NCBI RefSeq assembly: GCF_014645495.1
Contig: NZ_BMLV01000001.1
Location: 479,996-543,995 of the forward strand
Direction of reading: 5' to 3'
Source of the DNA: Cloacibacterium rupense
GTDB lineage: Bacteria > Bacteroidota > Bacteroidia > Flavobacteriales > Weeksellaceae
Length of the DNA: 64,000 bases
Shown: positions 36,328 to 44,693 of the stretch, piece after piece
Layout of the letters: each line of letters opens with the position of its first letter
Numbering within the stretch: position 1 is the stretch's first letter
Position numbers and translations under genes: made by a program
The notes under the pieces: model-generated
What the model saw: only the letters and a program-made list of their open reading frames with translations
Database searches by the model: none
Told to the model about the DNA's origin: nothing

Positions 36328-37359
36328 ATGAAAAAATTATTAATTTCTTTTGCTATTTTAAACATTGCCCCACTTTTTGCCCAAAAAAATTTAATTAAAA
36401 ACGGTAGTTTTGAGTTAGAGGCTGATTCTTGGCGTGGCGAAAACATTTTAACCATCAATCCTTACCTCAAAAGATCGGGTGATAAAGGAGGAAATATTTA
36501 TGAATATACTTCTCCTAGTTGGAAAGGTATAGACCAAGAATTTATAATTCCTAAAAATACTGCAGCTTTAGAAATTTCTGCTTGGGTAAAAACTGATGCG
36601 GTAGAAAAAGGAAAAAACAATTGGAATAAAGCAGTTATAGTCTTAGAAATAGGAGGAAAAACTCAAAATATTGCAGATTTAGAAGGCACTACACCTTGGC
36701 AATTGGTGAAAAAAATTATTCCAACAGAAAATAACCGTTCTGGAAGATTGATGTTGGCTTTGTCTGAATGTACAGGATCTTTCCTTTTTGATGACATCAA
36801 AGTTACTCCAATTTCAAAAGATGATTATGCTAAAATAGTTGACGAAGACATCAAAAAAAAAGAAGCCATTTCTCTTCAAACTTCTCAAAATCCTTCTTCT
36901 AACCCTAATACTGAAGAATTTACCAATGGAAACTTTGAAAACGGAACTTTTTCTTGGCGTGGTGCTGTAAATCTCTCAAATACGATTAAAAAAGAAGGAA
37001 ACGCAGCTTTAGTTTTAACTTCTGCTTCCAAAGATTGGGTAGGTGTAGACCAAATCTTTAATGTACAGAAAGAGGCAAAATCTGTGACCATTACTGGATG
37101 GCTGAAATCTGAAAATATTGTTCAGGGAGAAAACCCATGGAATAACGGACTTCTCAACGTAGAATTCTCTACTGATGGAAAAAACAAAACAGCAAATGAT
37201 GAAAGCATCACCTTTGTAACTGGTACTAAAGACTGGCAACAATATTCTAAAACATTTAACCTTCCAAAAGATACTCAAAAACTTAGGTTGATGATTGCCC
37301 TTGGTTTTGCAACAGGAACGCTGTATGCAGATGATATTCAGGTAAAATTTAATCCTTAA
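36328..37359 (+). CDS. Non-catalytic protein with two CBM4/9-like modules
   Basis: 343 residues: signal peptide (about 1-19, LFAQ) then two similar beta-sandwich modules (about 22-165 and 198-343) joined by a lysine- and serine-rich linker. Both begin NGSFE/NGNFE followed by SWRG, contain WKGIDQEF or WVGVDQIF, a NNWNKAV / NPWNNGL pair, and end FLFDDIKV / LYADDIQV, so they are an internal duplication. The pattern is that of CBM4/9/22-type carbohydrate-binding domains. No enzyme domain, lipobox or T9SS tail. Located between the epimerase and GH26 genes, 4 nt from each, so a mannan-binding role is inferred; the compartment is unclear. Confidence 0.8.
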   Translation: MKKLLISFAILNIAPLFAQKNLIKNGSFELEADSWRGENILTINPYLKRSGDKGGNIYEYTSPSWKGIDQEFIIPKNTAALEISAWVKTDAVEKGKNNWNKAVIVLEIGGKTQNIADLEGTTPWQLVKKIIPTENNRSGRLMLALSECTGSFLFDDIKVTPISKDDYAKIVDEDIKKKEAISLQTSQNPSSNPNTEEFTNGNFENGTFSWRGAVNLSNTIKKEGNAALVLTSASKDWVGVDQIFNVQKEAKSVTITGWLKSENIVQGENPWNNGLLNVEFSTDGKNKTANDESITFVTGTKDWQQYSKTFNLPKDTQKLRLMIALGFATGTLYADDIQVKFNP

Positions 37360-37362
37360 ACA

Positions 37363-38574
37363 ATGAAAAAAAAACGAGTACTATTTCCTATTTTATTCTT
37401 ACTCTTGATTATTTCTTGTGATAGAAGTGAACCTATTCCTGTAAACCCCACTCCTAAACCACCAACTGTTACAGACGTGGTCACTCCACAAAATGTGAAA
37501 AATTACATGGTAGATAAAAATGCAAGCACAGAAACGGCGGCATTATTTTACAACCTTAGAAATTTAGGAAAAACGAAAACAATAATCGGTCAGCATGATG
37601 CTTTCAATTCTTTTTATCAAAACAGTGGAAGCTCTGACATCAAAAAAACAACTGGAAATGACCCAGGTATTTTAGGCTCAGATTTTATGTTTATTACAGA
37701 CAAAGACAATCCTAGTAACAATTGGTATGTGCAACAAGAAAACAAAATCATACAAGACACCAAAGATGCTTATGCCAAAGGAATGATTAATACTTTTTGT
37801 TGGCACCTCAGAGAACCTTACAATGAAAAAAGTTTCTATGCAAGCGATATGACTACTGAGCAGAAAGCAGACGCTTTTAAAAACCTTTTACCAGGAGGTA
37901 AATTTAATGATTGGTACCAAAAAAAGCTAGACAAAGTAGCTTCTGTGATTACTAATTTGAAAGACAGCAATGGAAAATTTATCCCTATCATCTTCCGACC
38001 TTTTCATGAGTTTGATGGCAATTGGTTTTGGTGGGGAGCAAGCTACTCTACCGCCGAAGATTATATTGCAGTATACAGATACACAGTAAATTACTTAAGA
38101 GACACCAAAAACGTACACAATATTTTGTACGCTTTTTCTCCAGACAACTCCTACGGAAATGCTACTTTATATCTCAGCAGATATCCTGGTGATGATTATG
38201 TTGACATTTTAGGAATGGATAATTATGGAGATTTTGACAATAAAGGCGCTGCTGGAGCTACAACTGCCAATGCTAAACTGAAATATATCTCAGATTTAGC
38301 CAATGCTAAGAATAAAATAGCAGCACTTACAGAAACAGGTTATAGAGTAAATTCTACCAATCCTGCTATTAGCAATTGGTTTTCTACGTATCTTTACGAT
38401 GCCATTAACAATAATAATGTACAAATAGCTTATGTTATGTTTTGGAGCAATACCAGCAACGGATATTATGTGCCTACACCAGGAACTTCTAATGTTGTAG
38501 ATTTTCAGAATTTTGCAGTAAAATCAAAAATTATCCTTCAAAATAACTTGCCTAAATTATATGTTTTTCCTTAA
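37363..38574 (+). CDS. Beta-mannanase, GH26, lipoprotein
   Basis: 403 residues, lipobox LLLIISC (Cys19) followed by a proline-rich spacer (PIPVNPTPKPPTV), so it is anchored and held off the membrane. GH26 catalytic Glu216 in RPFHEFDGNWFWW and Glu324 in ALTETGYRV are intact; CWHLREP (146-152) also fits. It probably attacks polymeric mannan at the surface, in contrast to the first GH26, which lacks a lipid anchor. The two share the core but differ in about half of the visible sequence, so they are old paralogues, not a recent copy. Confidence 0.94.
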   Translation: MKKKRVLFPILFLLLIISCDRSEPIPVNPTPKPPTVTDVVTPQNVKNYMVDKNASTETAALFYNLRNLGKTKTIIGQHDAFNSFYQNSGSSDIKKTTGNDPGILGSDFMFITDKDNPSNNWYVQQENKIIQDTKDAYAKGMINTFCWHLREPYNEKSFYASDMTTEQKADAFKNLLPGGKFNDWYQKKLDKVASVITNLKDSNGKFIPIIFRPFHEFDGNWFWWGASYSTAEDYIAVYRYTVNYLRDTKNVHNILYAFSPDNSYGNATLYLSRYPGDDYVDILGMDNYGDFDNKGAAGATTANAKLKYISDLANAKNKIAALTETGYRVNSTNPAISNWFSTYLYDAINNNNVQIAYVMFWSNTSNGYYVPTPGTSNVVDFQNFAVKSKIILQNNLPKLYVFP

Positions 38575-38583
38575 AATAGAATT

Positions 38584-39864
38584 ATGAAAAAAATCTTGTT
38601 GCTAGCTTCAATTACTTGTTTCTTAGCTTTTTTTTCGGCACAAAATTATATTACAATAAAAGACAATCACTTTGTTAAAAATAACAAACCTTACTATTTC
38701 ATTGGCACCAATTATTGGTACGGAGGAATGCTAGGAACAAAAAGTGGAAACCGAGAAAGACTTAAAAAAGAATTAGATGAACTGAAATCTCTAGGAATTA
38801 CCAACCTGAGAGTAATGGCTAGTGCAGAAGGTGGTGACCAAGATTATACCGTAATTCCAGCTACACAACCTACTCCGGGAAAGTATAATCAAGATTTATT
38901 AGAAGGTTTAGATTTTTTCTTAAACGAACTTAGAAAAAGAGATATGGATGCCATATTGTACCTTACCAACAACTGGGAATGGAGCGGCGGAATGGCCAAA
39001 TATCTAGAATGGAATGGCTATGGCAAAGTTCCCAACCCAAATATTGGTGATTACACATGGCCTCAATTTATGAGTTATACCGCACAGTTTCATCAATGCG
39101 AACCTTGCAAAAAACAGTTTCTAGACCATGTAAAAGTGATGCTCAACAGAAAAAATACTGTAAACGGAATACCTTACACAAAAGACAAAACCATCATGGC
39201 TTGGGAATTGGCCAACGAACCTAGAATCTGGAATGTAGAAAACGAAAAAGCTTTTACTGATTGGTTAAACGAAGTAGCTGCTACCATCAAAAGTATCGAT
39301 AAAAACCACCTTTTAACCACAGGTTCTGAAGGCAGAGCTGGCTCTAATGATGATATTACCGCTTTTGAAAGAACTCATAACAATCCGAATATCGATTATT
39401 TAACCATGCACATTTGGCCCAAAAACTGGACTTGGTACAATATCAACGACGAGAAAAACTCTACTGAAGTTGCCATCAAAAAAACAGATGAGTATATTGA
39501 TGAACATATTAAAGTAGCTCAAAATCTTAAAAAACCTTTGGTTTTAGAAGAATTCGGGTTTCCTCGTGAAAAAGAAAGCCTTGATAAAAACTCGTCTGTA
39601 GAAAATAGAAATCATTACTACGAATTTATTTTCGAGAAAATGAAAAACTCCATCAAAGCAGGCCTACCTTTTACCGCACTTAACTTTTGGGGATATGGCG
39701 GTTTAGGAAAAAACAATCCTAAAAATGGCAAATGGAATCTTGGTGATGATTATACCACAGACCCACCACAAGAACCACAAGGTCTCAATTCTGTTTTTTC
39801 TACTGATAAAACTACTCTACAGTTAATTAAAAAATATAACAAAAAAATCAAAAAATTAAAATGA
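38584..39864 (+). CDS. Endo-beta-1,4-mannanase, GH5 (subfamily 7 type)
   Basis: 426 residues with a signal peptide (about 1-19). GH5 TIM barrel of the mannanase kind: GTNYWYGGMLG, NNWEWSGGMAKYLEW, acid/base Glu212 in WELANEPR, HIWPKNWTWY, nucleophile Glu323 in LVLEEFGFP, and NFWGYGG near the end. A cysteine pair in FHQCEPCKKQF (170-178) is notable in a protein otherwise almost free of Cys. It cuts internal beta-1,4-mannosidic bonds. It overlaps the CE2 esterase by 4 nt (ATGA), tying backbone cutting to deacetylation. Confidence 0.93.
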   Translation: MKKILLLASITCFLAFFSAQNYITIKDNHFVKNNKPYYFIGTNYWYGGMLGTKSGNRERLKKELDELKSLGITNLRVMASAEGGDQDYTVIPATQPTPGKYNQDLLEGLDFFLNELRKRDMDAILYLTNNWEWSGGMAKYLEWNGYGKVPNPNIGDYTWPQFMSYTAQFHQCEPCKKQFLDHVKVMLNRKNTVNGIPYTKDKTIMAWELANEPRIWNVENEKAFTDWLNEVAATIKSIDKNHLLTTGSEGRAGSNDDITAFERTHNNPNIDYLTMHIWPKNWTWYNINDEKNSTEVAIKKTDEYIDEHIKVAQNLKKPLVLEEFGFPREKESLDKNSSVENRNHYYEFIFEKMKNSIKAGLPFTALNFWGYGGLGKNNPKNGKWNLGDDYTTDPPQEPQGLNSVFSTDKTTLQLIKKYNKKIKKLK

Positions 39865-40958
39865 AAACCAATAGATTGTTAATTTTCTTATTGATTTGGA
39901 GCTTTTTCAGTTTCGGACAGACTTCTTCAAAATCAGAAAAAGTAAACTTTATATACTCAGGAAGAGTCGATATTAGCAGTGCTCAAAATCCAAAACTTTC
40001 AGGACCCGCGTCTTCAATTGAATTCAATTTTACTGGAAATTCCATTAATTTAAAATTAAAAAATAACCCTTATCAAGGCTATTATAATTACATTTCGGTA
40101 ATAGTTGATGGAGAATATTTAGGAAGATATAAAGTTGATAATAACGATTTTAAAACATTCACTTTTGAGGCTAAAAATAAATCTAAAAAAATACACACCA
40201 TCAAAATTTTTAAAGCTACAGAAGCTGCAATGGGCGAAGTTGTGATAGATACTTCAGAAATAAATGCCATACCTTTTTTGCCAACTGATAAGAAGAAAAT
40301 AGAATTTATAGGAGACTCTATCACTTGTGGTTTTGGAAATGATGAATCTGGACTTCCTTGCGGACAAGGACAATGGTTCGACCAACATAACGCTTATTGG
40401 GCCTATGGCCCCATAGTTTCAAGAGCATTAGATGCAGATTTTCTCTTAAGTTCTGTCTCAGGATACGGAATGTACAGAAATTGGAATTCTGAAAAATGGG
40501 AAGAAGATATTTTACCAGATGTTTATGATTATTTGTATTTAAGAAGAAATCAACCAGAACAATTTGGAAACGATTATCAACCAGATTTGGTAAGCATTTG
40601 CTTAGGAACAAACGATTTGTCTGACGGCGATGGGAAAAAACTGCGTTTGCCTTTTAACAAATACAAATACATTGGAAATTATATAGAATTAATTCAAAAA
40701 ATTTATAAAAAATATCCAAACACAAGAATTGCTTTGTTAAATAGCCCAATGGTTAATGGTGATAGAAATAAAATCTTAGTAGAATGCCTAAAAGAAGTGA
40801 AAAATTTCTTTAATAACGATACTAAACATTTGCCAATAGAAATTTTTGAATTTCCAGAAATGAAACCAAAAGGTTGTGGCTACCACCCAAGCATTGAGGA
40901 CGACAAAAAAATGGCAGAATTACTTCTTCCTTTTTATAAAAAATTACTTAATCAATAA
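39861..40958 (+). CDS. Carbohydrate esterase family 2 acetylesterase
   Basis: 365 residues: signal peptide (1-20), N-terminal jelly-roll (about 28-140), and an SGNH domain with nucleophile Ser153 in IEFIGDSITCGFG, the Asn in CLGTNDLS, and His342 in GCGYHPSIEDD. The jelly-roll plus SGNH order is that of CE2, which works with a Ser-His pair and removes acetyl groups, often at O-6. Coupled to the GH5 mannanase by a 4-nt overlap, so O-acetylated mannan is the probable substrate. Confidence 0.92.
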   Translation: MKTNRLLIFLLIWSFFSFGQTSSKSEKVNFIYSGRVDISSAQNPKLSGPASSIEFNFTGNSINLKLKNNPYQGYYNYISVIVDGEYLGRYKVDNNDFKTFTFEAKNKSKKIHTIKIFKATEAAMGEVVIDTSEINAIPFLPTDKKKIEFIGDSITCGFGNDESGLPCGQGQWFDQHNAYWAYGPIVSRALDADFLLSSVSGYGMYRNWNSEKWEEDILPDVYDYLYLRRNQPEQFGNDYQPDLVSICLGTNDLSDGDGKKLRLPFNKYKYIGNYIELIQKIYKKYPNTRIALLNSPMVNGDRNKILVECLKEVKNFFNNDTKHLPIEIFEFPEMKPKGCGYHPSIEDDKKMAELLLPFYKKLLNQ

Positions 40959-40967
40959 AATGTAACA

Positions 40968-42344
40968 ATGAAATCTATCATTAATATTTTATCAATCTTT
41001 ATCTCTAGTTTTGCAATGGCAAACATACATCTTCCTGCTATTTTTGCAGATGGAATGGTCTTGCAAAGAAATGCAGAAGTGACCATCTGGGGAAATGCAG
41101 ACCCTAGAGAAGAAATTACCCTAAAAGCTGATTTTCTTGACAAAGAATACAAGGTAAAAACGGCAAACAATGCTACTTTTAAAATAACTTTCAAAACCCC
41201 AAAAGAAGGTGGTCCATACACCATTTCTCTGAAAGGTTATAACGAAGTAAGTTTAAAAAACGTAATGCTAGGCGAAGTTTGGCTAATGTCTGGACAATCT
41301 AATATGGAAATGAGTGCAGCTTGGGGAATTAAAGATGGAGATGTAGAAATGGCTAAAGCCAATTACCCTAACATCCGATTTTTTACCGCAGGAAAAAGTG
41401 CAGCAGAATTTCCACAAAAAGATATCATCGGAAATTGGGCAATTTGTACACCTGAAAATGCTAAATATTTCAGCGCAGTAGGTTATTTTTTCGCTCAAAG
41501 ATTACACCAAGAATTAGGAAATGTTCCTATCGGTATCATCACTTCAGCTTGGGGTGGCAGTGCTGCGGAACTCTGGACTCCTCAATATGTTTTTGATAAA
41601 AAACCAGAACTTAAAGAAGGTTTCAAAAATCTTCAATCTAATGAAAATGAATACTATCCTACTAAGACATCTGTTGCTTATAACGCCATGATTGCTCCTA
41701 TCAACGATTATAAAATTGCAGGCGCAGCTTGGTATCAAGGTGAAACTAATACTGGAAATGCAAGTTCTTACGAATCTCTATTAAGTTCAATGATTACAGC
41801 CTGGAGAAAAGAAAAAGGCTATGAATTTCCGTTTTACATCATTCAATTGGCTTCATATAAAGGTTGGGGAGATGCTACTGCTCAAATTAAAAATATTCAG
41901 AGAAAAGTAGCTCAATCTGTACCTCAATCTGGTTTGGTGGTGATATCTGACTACTCTATGCTTGATGACATTCACCCAAAAGATAAAAAACCTGTAGGCA
42001 TTAGATTGGCTAATTTAGCATTGACAGATGTTTATCAAAAAAATACTACAAGTAAATTCCCTATTTGGAAATCTGTAGAATTTAAAGGGAATAAAGCTAT
42101 TTTAACATTAGACTTTGCAGAAGGTTTACACTTTAAAAACAAAACATCAGACCAATTTGAAATGGCTGGTGCAGACAAAAAATTTGTAAAAGCAAAAGCC
42201 GTAATTAAAGAAAATCAAATTATTATAGAAGCAAAAGAAGTGAAAACACCTGTTTTCGTGAGATACAATTGGGGCAACGAAGCTTTACCAGATTTATACA
42301 ACAAAGCTAACTTACCAGCTTCTGTTTATAGCAATGAAAAATAA
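40968..42344 (+). CDS. SASA-type (sialate O-acetylesterase-like) acetylesterase
   Basis: 458 residues with a signal peptide (about 1-18). Opening HLPAIFADGMVLQRNAEVTIWG, nucleophile Ser111 in WLMSGQSNMEM, IGIITSAWGGSAAELW, AGAAWYQGETN, and SDYSMLDDIHPKDKKPVG with the Asp/His pair: the SGNH esterase family PF03629. Annotated relatives are called sialate esterases, but in plant polysaccharide loci they deacetylate hemicellulose. Following CE2 after 9 nt, it likely removes acetyl groups at a different position of mannan. Sialate activity is unlikely here because no sialic acid genes are present. Confidence 0.9.
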   Translation: MKSIINILSIFISSFAMANIHLPAIFADGMVLQRNAEVTIWGNADPREEITLKADFLDKEYKVKTANNATFKITFKTPKEGGPYTISLKGYNEVSLKNVMLGEVWLMSGQSNMEMSAAWGIKDGDVEMAKANYPNIRFFTAGKSAAEFPQKDIIGNWAICTPENAKYFSAVGYFFAQRLHQELGNVPIGIITSAWGGSAAELWTPQYVFDKKPELKEGFKNLQSNENEYYPTKTSVAYNAMIAPINDYKIAGAAWYQGETNTGNASSYESLLSSMITAWRKEKGYEFPFYIIQLASYKGWGDATAQIKNIQRKVAQSVPQSGLVVISDYSMLDDIHPKDKKPVGIRLANLALTDVYQKNTTSKFPIWKSVEFKGNKAILTLDFAEGLHFKNKTSDQFEMAGADKKFVKAKAVIKENQIIIEAKEVKTPVFVRYNWGNEALPDLYNKANLPASVYSNEK

Positions 42345-42365
42345 TCTGCTTTAAATTTTAAAATT

Positions 42366-44636
42366 ATGAAAATCAAACTATTATTGACCTTTACCATGAT
42401 AAGTGCAATGACAAACATATACGCTCAACAAAAATTAAATCCCGAAATAGAAAAGAAAATAGACGTTTTGATGTCTAAAATGACCATAGAAGAAAAAGTA
42501 GGTCAAATGAATCAATACAATGGTTTTTGGGATGTTACTGGGCCTGCTCCAGTAGGCGGAACTGCCGAACAAAAATATGAAAATATCAAAAAAGGGTTGG
42601 TAGGCTCTATGCTCACTGTTCGTGGGGTGAAAGAAGTAAAAGCAGTACAAAAAATCGCCGTAGAACAAACCAGATTAGGCATTCCTTTAATCATAGGTTT
42701 TGATGTCATTCACGGATACAAAACTCTAAGCCCTATTCCACTTGCCGAAGCAGCCAGTTGGGATTTAAAAGCCATAGAAAAATCAGCAGAAGTAGCCGCA
42801 TCTGAAGCAGCTGCATCTGGCATCAACTGGACTTTCGGACCTATGATGGATATTTCTAGAGACGCCAGATGGGGTCGCGTGATGGAAGGAGCTGGAGAAG
42901 ACCCATATCTCGGTGGAAAAATAGCTGTTGCCAGAGTAAGAGGCTTTCAAGGAGACAACACTTTTGCATCTCCTCTCAGAATTGCAGCAACTGCTAAGCA
43001 TTTTGCAGCTTACGGTTTTGTAGGAAGTGCTTTAGAATATAACGCCGCAGAAATAGGCACCAATACTCTATATAATCAAGTTTTACCACCCTTCAAATCT
43101 GCTGTAGATGCAGGCCTTAGAAGTGTAATGACTTCATTTAACACCGTTAATGGAATTCCGGCTTCGGGAGACAAATATCTACTAAGAGATGTACTTAAAA
43201 ATAAATGGGGATTCAATGGCTTTGTGATTTCAGATTGGGCTTCTATCAGAGAAATGATTCCTTGGGGATATTCTAAAGACGAAAATGCAGCCGCTAAATC
43301 TGCCGTAGAAGCTGGTACTGATATGGATATGGAAGGCGGAATTTATGTTCCTTACTTAATTGATTTAGTAAACCAAGGAAAAGTAAAACAAGAATTTGTA
43401 GACGATGCAGTGCGTAGAATTCTTAGGGTAAAATATGAATTAGGATTATTTGATGACCCTTATCGTTTTCTTGATGAAAAAAGAGAAAAAGAAATTATTG
43501 GCAGCAAAACCAACAGAGAAACAGTTCTAGATATGGCAAAAAAATCGATTGTGCTTCTTAAAAATGACCAAAATATTTTGCCCCTCAAAAAATCAGGACA
43601 AAAAATAGCTCTTTTAGGTTCTTTAGCAGAAAGCAAAAACTCGCCGTTAGGAAGTTGGAGAATTGCTTCTGATAACAACACAGCCGTTTCTGTCTTAGAA
43701 GGATTACAACAATACAAAGGCAATGCCCTAAACTATGTAAAAGGTCTAGAACTCACCAAAACAGAACCTACTTTTTTAACCGAAGTAGAATATAATACAA
43801 CCGACAAATCTGGTTTCGAAGCAGCCAAAAAAGCCGCAAAAGAAGCTGATGTGGTGATAATGGTCTTAGGCGAACACGGATTTTCTTCTGGTGAAGCCAG
43901 AACCAGAACCAATCTAGATTTACCAGGCCTTCAACAAGAGTTTTTAGAAGAAATTTATAAAGTGAACCCAAATATTGTTTTGGTTCTAAATAATGGTCGT
44001 CCGTTAACGATTTCCTGGGCAGCAGAAAAAATACCTGCCATTGTAGAAGCTTGGCAATTGGGCACAGAAACAGGAAATGCCGTAGCACAGGTGCTTTACG
44101 GAGATTACAACCCTAGTGGTAAATTACCGATGAGTTTCCCTAGAAATCTAGGTCAAGTGCCTATTTCATACAATCATTACAGTACCGGAAGATTCACCAA
44201 CAAAGACAATAATGTATTTTGGAGTCATTATTCAGATGTAGATAAAACGCCACTCTACCCTTTTGGTTACGGTTTAAGTTATACTACTTTTGAATATTCT
44301 AACCTGAAAATCAATAAAAATTCTTTTGCCAAAGGCGAAAAAGTAGAAGTAACTGTAAATGTGAAAAATACAGGAAAGTTAACAGGAAAAGAAGTTGCAC
44401 AATTATACCTACATGATGAGTTTGCTTCTGTTGTAAGACCTGTAAAAGAACTGAAAGGTTTTGAAATGGTAGAACTAAAAGCTGGTGAAACCAAAACCAT
44501 CACTTTCACACTAACAGACGCAGAACTAGGCTTTTACAACAATCAACATGAGTTTGTAGTAGAACCTGGAACTTTCAAAATAATGGTTGGAGGCAGTTCA
44601 GATGCTGGTCTTACCTCCCAATTCGACATCAAATAA
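42366..44636 (+). CDS. Beta-glucosidase/beta-glycosidase, GH3 (BglX type)
   Basis: 756 residues: signal peptide (1-20), GH3 N-domain with nucleophile Asp290 in GFVISDWASI, C-domain with the acid/base Glu in VLGEHGFSSGEA, and a C-terminal Fn3-like domain (about 655-756). The layout and IGFDVIHGYKT match periplasmic BglX. It hydrolyses terminal beta-linked glucose from oligosaccharides. As the last gene of the mannan arm it could strip glucose from glucomannan oligomers, but it also borders the beta-glucan locus and could serve that. A shared terminator closes both. Confidence 0.93.
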   Translation: MKIKLLLTFTMISAMTNIYAQQKLNPEIEKKIDVLMSKMTIEEKVGQMNQYNGFWDVTGPAPVGGTAEQKYENIKKGLVGSMLTVRGVKEVKAVQKIAVEQTRLGIPLIIGFDVIHGYKTLSPIPLAEAASWDLKAIEKSAEVAASEAAASGINWTFGPMMDISRDARWGRVMEGAGEDPYLGGKIAVARVRGFQGDNTFASPLRIAATAKHFAAYGFVGSALEYNAAEIGTNTLYNQVLPPFKSAVDAGLRSVMTSFNTVNGIPASGDKYLLRDVLKNKWGFNGFVISDWASIREMIPWGYSKDENAAAKSAVEAGTDMDMEGGIYVPYLIDLVNQGKVKQEFVDDAVRRILRVKYELGLFDDPYRFLDEKREKEIIGSKTNRETVLDMAKKSIVLLKNDQNILPLKKSGQKIALLGSLAESKNSPLGSWRIASDNNTAVSVLEGLQQYKGNALNYVKGLELTKTEPTFLTEVEYNTTDKSGFEAAKKAAKEADVVIMVLGEHGFSSGEARTRTNLDLPGLQQEFLEEIYKVNPNIVLVLNNGRPLTISWAAEKIPAIVEAWQLGTETGNAVAQVLYGDYNPSGKLPMSFPRNLGQVPISYNHYSTGRFTNKDNNVFWSHYSDVDKTPLYPFGYGLSYTTFEYSNLKINKNSFAKGEKVEVTVNVKNTGKLTGKEVAQLYLHDEFASVVRPVKELKGFEMVELKAGETKTITFTLTDAELGFYNNQHEFVVEPGTFKIMVGGSSDAGLTSQFDIK

Positions 44637-44660
44637 AATATTAAAATACATTTTATCATC

Positions 44661-44693
44661 ATCGCGGATTTTCTGTAAGTCCGCGATTTTTTA
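44661..44693. terminator. Bidirectional terminator between GH3 and regulator genes
   Basis: TCGCGGA and TCCGCGA pair perfectly around an 11-nt loop, with T6 on the plus strand and an A/T-rich flank usable on the other. It overlaps the last 3 nt of the minus-strand gene. Confidence 0.85.

Noticed and set aside
31282-38574. Recent duplication of GH26
   Set aside because: The two GH26 proteins share catalytic blocks but differ widely elsewhere and in anchoring, so they are old paralogues with separate roles.
40968-42344. True sialate O-acetylesterase
   Set aside because: The family name suggests it, but no sialic acid uptake or breakdown genes are present and the operon is for acetylated mannan.
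43768-44088. 106-codon minus-strand frame within GH3
   Set aside because: Leu-rich antisense shadow of the conserved GH3 C-domain; no start context.
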